Shown here: positions 1 to 6,466 of the stretch, piece after piece
Layout of the letters: every line of letters begins with the position of its first letter
How positions within the stretch are numbered: position 1 is the stretch's first letter
NCBI GenBank assembly: GCA_009914575.1
Contig: WNEB01000045.1
Span: 1-9,764 of the forward strand
Origin: Burkholderia gladioli
GTDB lineage: Bacteria; Pseudomonadota; Gammaproteobacteria; Burkholderiales; Burkholderiaceae
DNA length: 9,764 bases
Reading direction: 5' to 3'
Program-made: the position numbers and the translations under genes
The notes under the pieces: generated by a model
Told to the model about the DNA's origin: nothing
Seen by the model: the letters and a program-made list of their open reading frames with translations, nothing else
Database searches by the model: none

Positions 1-164
1 GGGCTCGGGCCAGGCAAAGCCTTGCGCCGCCTGGCCCCCGAGCCCGTCCGGCGGCGAGGACTTCCCCGCCTTGGGGCGGGGCTAGGGGTGGGAAGATACC
101 GTTTTGCGACGTAGGTTTTCGTACCCCCGCGGCCCTTTTCACCCACTCAAATTTCAAGAGAGCC
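1..164 (+). repeat. Right part of a structured mobile repeat, left copy (truncated by window edge)
   Basis: Positions 1-164 match 9340-9494 in the same orientation, with three single-base differences (at 21, 42 and about 125) and nine extra bases near 87-95 in this copy. The shared sequence stops sharply after the two C at 163-164; beyond that the two flanks are unrelated. Strong hairpins are visible. Bases 1-9 pair with 37-45 and 10-15 with 29-34, leaving a two-base bulge at 35-36. GTCC 46-49 pairs with GGAC 58-61. CCCCGCC 64-70 pairs with GGCGGGG 75-81. By analogy with the complete right-hand copy, bases 140-164 are one terminal inverted repeat and the other end lies left of the window. It ends 29 bp before gshA. 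The repeat is seen directly; its mobility is inferred. Confidence 0.85.
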
Positions 165-193
165 ATCTTTTTTCTCCTGTTCGCGAGTGATTC

Positions 194-1483
194 ATGGTTC
201 CCCATCTCGTTACGGCGTTAAACGGTCCGCTGCTCGAGCTGGAGCGGAAGATCCTCGATGCGACGCCGGCGATCGAACGCTGGTTCCGCCTCGAGTGGCA
301 GGAACACACGCCGCCGTTCTACTGCTCGGTCGACCTGCGTAACGCCGGCTTCAAGCTCGCCCCCGTCGACGCCAATCTGTTCCCCGGCAGTTTCAACAAT
401 CTGCCGCCGGAAGTGCTGCCCCTCGCCGTGCAAGCGGCGAGGGCCGCGATTGAAAAAATTTGCCCGGATGCGAAGGGCCTGCTCGTCATTCCCGAGTTGC
501 CCACCCGCAACGCGTTCTACCTCGAAAACGTCGCGCGGCTCGCGACGATCATGCGTCAGGCCGGCCTGAACGTGCGCTTCGGCTCGCTCGATCCGAGCGT
601 CACCGACACCACGCCGATCACGCTCGCCGACGGCCAGAAGATCGTGCTGGAGCCGCTCGAACGCTCGCAGCGCCGTCTCGGCCTGAAGAATTTCGATCCC
701 TGCTCGATCCTGCTGAACAACGACCTGTCGGGCGGCATTCCCGACGCGCTCGAAAACCTGCACGAGCAATACCTGCTGCCGCCGCTGCACGCCGGCTGGG
801 CCGTGCGTCGCAAGTCCACGCACTTCGCCTGCTACGACGAGGTCGCGAAGAAGTTCGCGAAGATGGTCGGCGTCGATCCGTGGATGGTGAATCCGTACCA
901 CGCGCATGTCGGCGACATCGACTGGCAGGCCGGCAACGGCGGCGAGGCGCTGGCCGACGCGATCGACGCGGTGCTCAAGAAGATCGCCCGCAAGTATCGC
1001 GAGTACGGCATCAGCGAGAAGCCCGAAGTGGTCGTGAAGGCCGATGCGGGCACCGCGGGCCGCGGCGTGATGACGGTGCACGATGCCTCCGAGATCGGCG
1101 GCATGACCAAGCTCGAGCGCGCGCAGATGTCCGAAACCAAGGCCGGGCTGCCGGTCAGCGACGTGATCGTGCAGGAAGGCGTGGATACGTTCGAGCGGAT
1201 CGGCGACGACGTGGCCGAGCCGGTCGTCTACATGATCGATCGCTACGTGGTGGGCGGCTTCTACCGCACCCACTCGGCGCGCGAGCGCGACCAGAACCTC
1301 AACGCGCCCGGCATGCACTACGTGCCGCTCGGCTTCGAGCACACGGCGCTGCCCGACGCGCACGCGAAGCCGGGCGCGGCACCGCCGAACCGCTTCTACA
1401 TGTATGGCGTGGTGGGCCGGCTCGGCCTGCTCGCCTCGTCGATCGAGCTCGAAAAGACCGATCCCGAGGCGATCCAGGTCTGA
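194..1483 (+). CDS. gshA: Glutamate-cysteine ligase, proteobacterial GshA type
   Basis: First enzyme of glutathione synthesis: ATP-dependent joining of L-glutamate and L-cysteine to gamma-glutamylcysteine in the cytosol. The 429-residue product matches, from memory, the beta-proteobacterial GshA family, which differs from the E. coli GshA fold. Recognisable segments are the start MVPHLVTALNGPLLELE, SVDLRNAGFKLAPVD (45-59), KNFDPCSILLNNDLS (165-179), LHEQYLLPPLHAGWAVRRKS (189-208), the glycine loop KADAGTAGRG (282-291), VIVQEGV (324-330) and NLNAPGMHYVPL (368-379). The length is normal and the C-terminus (IQV) looks native. The ATG at 194 is chosen because the family begins there; the Shine-Dalgarno is poor (GAG at 185-187). 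gshB follows after 41 bp, so the two are probably co-transcribed. No clear promoter is visible between the upstream repeat and the start codon. The glycine loop differs from the GTYGMG I remember in relatives. Confidence 0.95.
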   Translation: MVPHLVTALNGPLLELERKILDATPAIERWFRLEWQEHTPPFYCSVDLRNAGFKLAPVDANLFPGSFNNLPPEVLPLAVQAARAAIEKICPDAKGLLVIPELPTRNAFYLENVARLATIMRQAGLNVRFGSLDPSVTDTTPITLADGQKIVLEPLERSQRRLGLKNFDPCSILLNNDLSGGIPDALENLHEQYLLPPLHAGWAVRRKSTHFACYDEVAKKFAKMVGVDPWMVNPYHAHVGDIDWQAGNGGEALADAIDAVLKKIARKYREYGISEKPEVVVKADAGTAGRGVMTVHDASEIGGMTKLERAQMSETKAGLPVSDVIVQEGVDTFERIGDDVAEPVVYMIDRYVVGGFYRTHSARERDQNLNAPGMHYVPLGFEHTALPDAHAKPGAAPPNRFYMYGVVGRLGLLASSIELEKTDPEAIQV

Positions 1484-1524
1484 GGCGCCGCCGCCCGATC
1501 ATCGCCCGACATCACAGGATTCGC

Positions 1525-2481
1525 ATGGACATTATCTTTATCGCCGACCCGCTGGATCGCTTCAAGATCTACAAGGACACGACCTACGAGATGATGGCCG
1601 AGGCCGCGCGCCGCGGCCACGCGATCTACGCCTGCGAGCCGCAGCAGCTGGCCTGGACGGGCAGCGCGGTCGAGGCCGACGTGCGGCGCGTGACGATCGT
1701 CGGCGATCCGGCCGATCTGCACCGCGCGCAGTGGTTCGAGGCCGCCGCGCCCGAATCGCGCGCGCTGACCGCGTTCGGCGCGGTGCTGATGCGCAAGGAT
1801 CCGCCGTTCGACATGGAATACGTCACGTCGACCTGGCTGCTCGAAGTGGCCGAGCGCGCCGGCGCGAAGATCGTCAATCGCCCGCAGGCGATCCGCGACC
1901 ATTCGGAAAAGCTCGCGATCGGCGAATTCCCGCAGTTCGTCGCGCCCACGCTGGTCACGCGCGATGCCGCGCGGCTGCGCGCGTTCCACGCCGAGCACGG
2001 CGACGTGATCGTCAAGCCGCTCGACGGGATGGGCGGGATGGGCTTGTTCCGCGTCAAGGCCGATGGCATGAATCTCGGCTCGATCGTCGAGATGCTCGGC
2101 GAGGACGGCAAGCGCTCGCTGATGATTCAGAAGTTCATCCCCGAGATCAAGGCCGGCGACAAGCGCATCCTGCTGATCGGCGGCGAGCCGGTGCCGTATT
2201 CGCTCGCGCGCATTCCGCAAGGCAACGAGGTGCGCGGCAACCTGGCCGCGGGCGGCATCGGCGTGGCGCAGCCGCTGACCGAGCGCGATCGCGAGATCGC
2301 CGCCACGCTCGGGCCGGTGCTGGCCGCGCGCGGCCTGCTGCTGGTCGGGCTCGACGCGATCGGCGACTGGCTCACCGAAGTCAACGTCACGAGCCCCACC
2401 TGCTTCCGCGAGATCATGGAGCAGACCGGCTTCGACGTGGCCGGCATGTTCGTCGACGCGCTGGAGCGTCTGGTCGGCTGA
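1525..2481 (+). CDS. gshB: Glutathione synthetase
   Basis: Second enzyme of glutathione synthesis: ATP-dependent addition of glycine to gamma-glutamylcysteine, cytosolic. The product has 318 residues, normal for bacterial GshB. The N-terminal domain starts MDIIFIADPLDRFKIYKDTT and contains RKDPPFDMEY (90-99). The ATP-grasp region has IVKPLDGMGGMG (162-173), the glycine-rich loop over the nucleotide. It also has IQKFIPEIKAGDKRILLI (201-218) and the metal and substrate segment EVNVTSPTCFREI (285-297). The ATG at 1525 is preceded by AGGA at 1516-1519 with five bases of spacing, a good ribosome binding site. The same frame is open far upstream through gshA, but that is only GC-rich open sequence. 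It lies 41 bp after gshA and should depend on the same transcript. Confidence 0.96.
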   Translation: MDIIFIADPLDRFKIYKDTTYEMMAEAARRGHAIYACEPQQLAWTGSAVEADVRRVTIVGDPADLHRAQWFEAAAPESRALTAFGAVLMRKDPPFDMEYVTSTWLLEVAERAGAKIVNRPQAIRDHSEKLAIGEFPQFVAPTLVTRDAARLRAFHAEHGDVIVKPLDGMGGMGLFRVKADGMNLGSIVEMLGEDGKRSLMIQKFIPEIKAGDKRILLIGGEPVPYSLARIPQGNEVRGNLAAGGIGVAQPLTERDREIAATLGPVLAARGLLLVGLDAIGDWLTEVNVTSPTCFREIMEQTGFDVAGMFVDALERLVG

Positions 2482-2495
2482 GGATCGTCGTATTG

Positions 2496-2528
2496 CCGGC
2501 GGCGGTCGCGCAGGTCCCCCGCCGCCGG
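2496..2528 (+). other. Hairpin after gshB, possible weak terminator
   Basis: A perfect 10-bp GC stem (2496-2505 with 2519-2528) encloses a 13-base loop, 14 bp after the gshB stop. No T-run follows, so it is not a classic intrinsic terminator. It may pause or protect the 3' end of the gshAB message, or be incidental to the GC-rich sequence. Confidence 0.35.
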
Positions 2529-2577
2529 ATCGGTAGCGGAGTCACGCCAATGTGGAGCGGCCCCGAAATCGGCCTGC

Positions 2578-2583
2578 TACAAT
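2578..2583 (+). promoter_or_regulatory. Candidate -10 box upstream of the EIIA gene
   Basis: TACAAT at 2578-2583 is one base from the sigma-70 consensus. It lies 71 bp before the EIIA start, in the 173-bp gap after gshB. No good -35 hexamer is seen at 16-18 bp spacing, so the assignment is tentative. It would let the PTS genes be transcribed independently of gshAB. Confidence 0.35.
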
Positions 2584-2654
2584 GCCCGCACGCCCCGTAG
2601 GTCTACTCGTGGCTTCAGGTCCGGCGGTCGGGCCGACATTGTTGCAAAGTTGAC

Positions 2655-3122
2655 ATGGCAGGCATCCTGATCATCGCTCATGCTCCGCTCGCCACTGCAT
2701 TGCGGGAGTGCATTTCCCACATCTATGGCGGGTTGCCCGCGCGCATCGGCGCCATCGATGTGATGGCGGACAACGATCCCGCTCAAGTCATGGCGTACGC
2801 CCATTCCGAAATCGCGCGGTTGCGCGAGGAAAACGGCGTGCTCGTGCTGACCGACATGTACGGCGCGACGCCGGCCAACATCGCCGGGCAGCTCGCGAAG
2901 ATCGACGGCGTGCGCGTGCTCGCCGGCGTCAATCTGCCGATGCTGGTGCGCTCGGTCTGCTACCGCACCACGCCGATCGACACGCTCGTCGAGAAGGCGC
3001 TGGCCGGCTCGACCAAGGGCATCCACGAAGTGGCGGTCGGCACGCCGCCGCGTCCCGGCCTGGGTTGCGGCGAGTGCGCGCCGATTCCGCCCGAACCCAA
3101 GCCGCAAACCGAAACGCATTAG
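2655..3122 (+). CDS. PTS EIIA component, mannose/fructose (EIIA-Man) family, regulatory
   Basis: A 155-residue cytosolic protein of the EIIA-Man fold. IIAHAPLA places the expected phosphorylated histidine at His9, which accepts phosphate from HPr. Further family segments are ENGVLVLTDMYGATPANIA (59-77) and VRVLAGVNLPML (87-98). No EIIB, EIIC or EIID gene is present, and ptsH and ptsI follow. From general knowledge of beta-proteobacteria, such a lone EIIA works in a regulatory phosphorelay rather than in sugar uptake. Beyond the roughly 130-residue EIIA domain is a tail with a CxxC pair (CGEC, 138-141) and a proline-rich end. No strong Shine-Dalgarno precedes the ATG; the start is chosen because MAGILIIAHA fits the family beginning. 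The gap to ptsH is 80 bp. Confidence 0.9.
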   Translation: MAGILIIAHAPLATALRECISHIYGGLPARIGAIDVMADNDPAQVMAYAHSEIARLREENGVLVLTDMYGATPANIAGQLAKIDGVRVLAGVNLPMLVRSVCYRTTPIDTLVEKALAGSTKGIHEVAVGTPPRPGLGCGECAPIPPEPKPQTETH

Positions 3123-3202
3123 CCGATAGCCGCCGCGCGCGGTCGCCCGGTTTCCCTCCGCCGGCGCGCGGGTGCCGGCTGTCTCCACCTGAACGGAACA
3201 CC

Positions 3203-3472
3203 ATGCTTCAGCAAGAAACGACCATCGTGAACAAATTGGGGCTGCATGCTCGCGCGTCGGCCAAGCTGACCCAGCTGGCCGGCAACTTCCAGTCGGAAGT
3301 CTGGATGACCCGCAATGGCCGGCGCATCAACGCGAAAAGCATCATGGGCGTCATGATGCTGGCGGCCGGCATCGGCAGCACGGTGACCATCGAAACCGAA
3401 GGCCCCGACGAGCAGGAAGCGATGACGGCCCTGCTCGGGCTGATCGCCGACAAGTTCGGCGAAGGCCAGTAA
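3203..3472 (+). CDS. ptsH: Phosphocarrier protein HPr
   Basis: HPr takes phosphate from Enzyme I and passes it to EIIA proteins in the cytosol. The 89-residue product is the usual length. His15 in KLGLHARAS is the phosphorylation site used by Enzyme I. Ser46 in INAKSIMGVMML is the regulatory site modified by HPr kinase/phosphorylase in species that have it; no kinase gene is in this window. The ATG at 3203 follows a CGGAAC-type ribosome binding site (3194-3199). It stands between EIIA and ptsI, the classic soluble PTS trio. A strong terminator-like hairpin begins 48 bp after the stop, so part of the ptsH transcripts may end before ptsI. Confidence 0.96.
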   Translation: MLQQETTIVNKLGLHARASAKLTQLAGNFQSEVWMTRNGRRINAKSIMGVMMLAAGIGSTVTIETEGPDEQEAMTALLGLIADKFGEGQ

Positions 3473-3519
3473 GGCCGGGGCGTTGCCGGCGCATCGCCGT
3501 CGGCGGGTTGGGAATCCGG

Positions 3520-3555
3520 AATGCCGCGTGATCTCACGCGGCATTTCTCTTTATT
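3520..3555 (+). terminator. Intrinsic terminator or attenuator between ptsH and ptsI
   Basis: A perfect 11-bp stem (3520-3530 with 3535-3545) has a four-base loop, ATCT, and can extend by two more pairs. It is followed by the T-rich run at 3544-3554. This has the form of a Rho-independent terminator on the plus strand, 48 bp after the ptsH stop. Confidence 0.75.
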
Positions 3556-3618
3556 CAGACAACAGATCATTGTTGGCGGATGCTGCGGCGCATGCAGCCA
3601 CGCGGGGCCTGCGGAATT

Positions 3619-3624
3619 TATAAT
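3619..3624 (+). promoter_or_regulatory. Candidate ptsI promoter, perfect -10 box
   Basis: A consensus TATAAT lies at 3619-3624 in an AT-rich island, after the terminator and 68 bp before the chosen ptsI start. The best-placed -35 (around 3595-3601) is poor, so an activator or an extended contact may be needed. Its position just after the terminator supports a separate ptsI transcript. Confidence 0.5.
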
Positions 3625-3680
3625 CGCGAGTCGGGGTAATATGCGCAGCGCGGCAATGGGCCGCGGCAGACCGGACTCAC

Positions 3681-3687
3681 AGGAGGT
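3681..3687 (+). promoter_or_regulatory. Ribosome binding site that fixes the GTG start of ptsI
   Basis: AGGAGGT is a near-perfect Shine-Dalgarno, four bases before GTG at 3692. It decides for the GTG over the in-frame ATG codons upstream (for example 3641), which have no such site and would add residues unlike Enzyme I. Confidence 0.8.
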
Positions 3688-3691
3688 GCGC

Positions 3692-5464
3692 GTGTCGTTC
3701 ACGCTGCAGGGAATTCCCGTTTCGAGAGGTATCGCGATCGGACGTGCGTATCTGATCGCGCCGGCGGCGCTCGACGTCGCGCACTACCTCGTCGAGGCGC
3801 AGCAGCTCGACGCCGAGGTCGACCGGTTGCGCGCGGCCTTGCTGGCCGTGCGCGGCGAGCTCGACGCGCTGCGCGCCGACCTGACCGAGGACACGCCGAG
3901 CGAAGTGGCGGCATTCATCGACGTGCATTCGATGATCCTCAACGACGCCATGCTCGTGCAGGAAACCGTCGACCTGATCCGCAACCGCCGCTACAACGCC
4001 GAGTGGGCGCTGACCGAGCAGCTCGACGTGATCGTCGGCCATTTCGACGACATCGAGGACGAATACCTGCGCGAGCGCAAGGCCGACATCGAGCAGGTGG
4101 TCGAGCGCGCGCTGAAGGCGCTGGCCGGCGCGCCGTCGCCGTCGCAGGCGCTCGGCGGCGCGGCCAGCGGCAAGGACGACATGATCGTGGTGGCCCACGA
4201 CATCGCGCCGGCCGACATGATGCAGTTCAAGAATCAGGCGTTCCGCGCGTTTGTCACCGATCTCGGCGGGCGCACCTCGCACACGGCGATCGTCGCGCGC
4301 AGCCTCGGCATTCCGGCGTCGGTCGGCGTGCAGCATGCGAGCGCGCTGATCCGCCAGAACGACGTGATCATCGTCGACGGCGATCAGGGCATCGTGATCG
4401 TCGATCCCGCGCCGATCGTGCTCGAGGAATATTCCTACCGGCAATCGGAGAAGGCGCTCGAACAGCGCAAGCTGCAGCGCCTGAAGTTCTCGCCGACGCA
4501 AACGCTGTGCGGCACCAAGATCGAGCTGCTCGCCAATATCGAATTGCCCGAGGATGCAAAAACGACCGTGGATGCCGGCGCCGTGGGCGTGGGCCTGTTC
4601 CGCAGCGAGTTCCTGTTCATGAACGACGTGCACGCGCTGGCCGAGGAGGAGGAGCAGTTCAACGCCTATCGCCGCGCCGTCGAGCTGATGAACGGCATGC
4701 CGGTGACGATCCGCACGATCGACGTCGGCGCCGACAAGCCGCTCGACGCGCACGACGAGGGTTACGAAACGGCGCCGAACCCGGCGCTCGGGCTGCGCGC
4801 GATCCGCTGGAGCCTGTCCGAGCCGCAGATGTTCCTGACGCAGCTGCGCGCGATTCTGCGCGCGTCGGCGGTCGGGCCGGTCAAGATCCTGATCCCGATG
4901 CTTGCGCACGCGCAGGAGATCGACCAGACGCTCGACCTGATCCGCGAGGCCAAGCGTCAGCTCGACGATGCGGGCCTGGCCTACGATCCGAACGTGCGGG
5001 TCGGCGCGATGATCGAGATTCCGGCCGCCGCGATCGCGGTGCCGCTGTTCCTCAAGCGCGTCGATTTCCTGTCGATCGGCACCAACGACCTGATCCAGTA
5101 CACGCTGGCGATCGACCGCGCCGACAACGAGGTCGCGCACCTGTACGATCCGCTGCATCCGGCCGTGCTGCATCTGATCGCTTTCACGCTGCGCGAGGCC
5201 AAGCGCGCCGGCGTGCCGGTGTCGGTGTGCGGGGAAATGGCCGGCGATCCGGCCATGACGCGCCTGCTGCTCGGCATGGGCCTGACCGAGTTCTCGATGC
5301 ATCCGAGCCAGTTGCTGGTGGTCAAGCAGGAAATCCTGCGCGCGCACCTGAAGGCGCTTGAGAAGCCGACGGCCGACGTGCTGGCGTCCTACGAACCGGA
5401 AGACGTGCAGCTTGCGCTCAAGCAGCTGTCGGTGGCAGAACCGAAGGCCGACATGGCGGCCTGA
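3692..5464 (+). CDS. ptsI: PTS Enzyme I, phosphoenolpyruvate-protein phosphotransferase
   Basis: Enzyme I takes phosphate from phosphoenolpyruvate onto a histidine and hands it to HPr, the entry point of the PTS, in the cytosol. The GTG start gives 590 residues, close to the family norm, beginning MSFTLQGIPVSRGIAIGRAY. Domain order is the HPr-binding N-terminal domain, then the swivelling phosphohistidine domain with GGRTSHTAIVARSLGIPA and active His197. Last is the PEP-binding barrel with ELLANIELPEDA, GVGLFRSEFLFM, TIRTIDVGADKP and the active cysteine in SVCGEMAGD (Cys513). All key residues are present. It is separated from ptsH by 219 bp holding a terminator and a TATAAT box, so it is probably transcribed at least partly on its own. 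It ends 22 bp before a strong two-way terminator. Confidence 0.95.
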   Translation: MSFTLQGIPVSRGIAIGRAYLIAPAALDVAHYLVEAQQLDAEVDRLRAALLAVRGELDALRADLTEDTPSEVAAFIDVHSMILNDAMLVQETVDLIRNRRYNAEWALTEQLDVIVGHFDDIEDEYLRERKADIEQVVERALKALAGAPSPSQALGGAASGKDDMIVVAHDIAPADMMQFKNQAFRAFVTDLGGRTSHTAIVARSLGIPASVGVQHASALIRQNDVIIVDGDQGIVIVDPAPIVLEEYSYRQSEKALEQRKLQRLKFSPTQTLCGTKIELLANIELPEDAKTTVDAGAVGVGLFRSEFLFMNDVHALAEEEEQFNAYRRAVELMNGMPVTIRTIDVGADKPLDAHDEGYETAPNPALGLRAIRWSLSEPQMFLTQLRAILRASAVGPVKILIPMLAHAQEIDQTLDLIREAKRQLDDAGLAYDPNVRVGAMIEIPAAAIAVPLFLKRVDFLSIGTNDLIQYTLAIDRADNEVAHLYDPLHPAVLHLIAFTLREAKRAGVPVSVCGEMAGDPAMTRLLLGMGLTEFSMHPSQLLVVKQEILRAHLKALEKPTADVLASYEPEDVQLALKQLSVAEPKADMAA

Positions 5465-5486
5465 GCGTTTTTCGCGGCAGCAAGCA

Positions 5487-5521
5487 AAACGGCGGCGCAT
5501 CCGAACGATGCGCCGCCGTTT
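5487..5521. terminator. Bidirectional intrinsic terminator between ptsI and moeB
   Basis: A perfect 14-bp stem (5487-5500 with 5508-5521) encloses a seven-base loop. T-rich sequence follows on the plus strand (5519-5527), and an A-run precedes it (5486-5489) that reads as T on the minus strand. It lies between the convergent stops at 5464 and 5562 and can serve both. Confidence 0.85.
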
Positions 5522-5561
5522 CGTTTTGTGCGTGCCGCGCCGTGTGCCGACGCCGCGGCGT

Positions 5562-6314
5562 TCAGTGCCGGCCGCCGCACACCGGGCAGTCGGGCTGCCG
5601 CGCGATGCGCATCGTGTTCCATTCCATGCGCAGCGAATCGAGCATCATCAGCCGGCCCACCAGCGGCTCGCCGATGCCGCCGATCACGCGCAGCGCCTCG
5701 GCCGCCTGCATCGCGCCGATGATGCCGACGGTCGGCGCGAACACGCCCATCGTCGAGCAGGCCGTTTCCTCGAACGGCTGATCCTCGGGAAACACGCAGG
5801 CGTAGCAGGGCGAGGCCGCATCGCGAAAATCGAACGTGCTGATCTGGCCGTCGAAGCGCAACGCCGCGCCCGATACGAGCGGCACGCCGTGCGCGGCGCA
5901 GGCGCGGTTGATCGCGTGACGCGTGGCGAAGTTGTCGCTGCAATCGAGCACCACGCTCGCACGCGGCACGACCGCGTCGAGCCAGGCCGCGTCGGCACGC
6001 TCGGCCACGGCGTGCACCGTCACCTCCGGATTGAGCCGCGCGAGCGCTTCGCGGCCCGACGCCACCTTGGGCTGGCCGATCGATTCGGTGACATGCAGGA
6101 TCTGCCGTTGCAGGTTGGTGAGGTCGACCGTGTCGGCGTCCACCAGCGTGATCGTGCCGACGCCCGACGCCGCCAGATACATCGCGGCCGGCGAGCCGAG
6201 GCCGCCGGCGCCGATCACGAGCGCATGCTCATCGAGAAAGCGCTGCTGCGCCTCGATGCCGATCTCGTCTACGAGGATGTGGCGGGAATAGCGGAGCAGT
6301 TGTTCGTCGTTCAT
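5562..6314 (-). CDS. moeB: Molybdopterin-synthase adenylyltransferase, MoeB/ThiF/HesA family
   Basis: Enzymes of this family adenylate the C-terminal glycine of a small sulfur-carrier protein (MoaD for MoeB, ThiS for ThiF) as a step in molybdopterin or thiamine synthesis. The 250-residue product has RYSRHILVDEIG near the start and the nucleotide-binding loop VIGAGGLGS (33-41). It also has DTVDLTNLQRQ (61-71), the catalytic Asp in DCSDNFATR (124-132) and a candidate active cysteine, Cys186, in ACSTMGV. CYAC (170-173) and CPVC (243-246) form the structural zinc site. It lacks the C-terminal rhodanese domain found in longer homologues. MoeB and ThiF cannot be told apart safely from sequence alone, and neither pathway's other genes are here. 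No clear Shine-Dalgarno is seen. It follows the protease gene after 152 bp. Confidence 0.88.
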   Translation of the reverse strand: MNDEQLLRYSRHILVDEIGIEAQQRFLDEHALVIGAGGLGSPAAMYLAASGVGTITLVDADTVDLTNLQRQILHVTESIGQPKVASGREALARLNPEVTVHAVAERADAAWLDAVVPRASVVLDCSDNFATRHAINRACAAHGVPLVSGAALRFDGQISTFDFRDAASPCYACVFPEDQPFEETACSTMGVFAPTVGIIGAMQAAEALRVIGGIGEPLVGRLMMLDSLRMEWNTMRIARQPDCPVCGGRH

Positions 6315-6354
6315 CGCGGGGCGGATTGAGAGCCGGGCTTGGCCTTGGGCGCTA

Positions 6355-6360
6355 TTTTAG
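6355..6360 (-). promoter_or_regulatory. Candidate -10 box for moeB
   Basis: On the minus strand, TAAAAT lies about 40 bp upstream of the moeB start in an otherwise GC-rich gap, downstream of the protease terminator. No convincing -35 is present. The rest of this gap has a 9-bp GC hairpin (6376-6384 with 6395-6403) without a T-run. Confidence 0.3.
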
Positions 6361-6413
6361 GCGCGTTCTCGGCGCGCCCGCCCGGCATGTGCGACGGGCG
6401 GGCCGCAAAAGGA

Positions 6414-6448
6414 AACGGGCCACCGCGGCAGCGCCGCGATGGCCCGTT
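6414..6448 (-). terminator. Terminator of the protease gene
   Basis: A 15-position stem (6414-6428 with 6434-6448) has one C-A mismatch and a five-base loop. On the minus strand it is followed by two short T-runs. It lies just after the protease stop (6467) and separates that gene from moeB. Confidence 0.65.
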
Positions 6449-6466
6449 GCAGGCGAGGCGACCGGC

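Noticed and set aside
460..2481. 673-codon plus-strand open frame spanning gshA and gshB
   Set aside because: The first part is gshA read out of frame, very Arg-rich. Only the part from 1525 is a real protein (GshB), with its own ribosome binding site.
3677..5500. 607-residue open frame on the minus strand across ptsI
   Set aside because: It is exactly antisense to a well-supported Enzyme I gene, is rich in His, Arg and Asp as expected from the complement of GC-rich codons, and matches no family I know.
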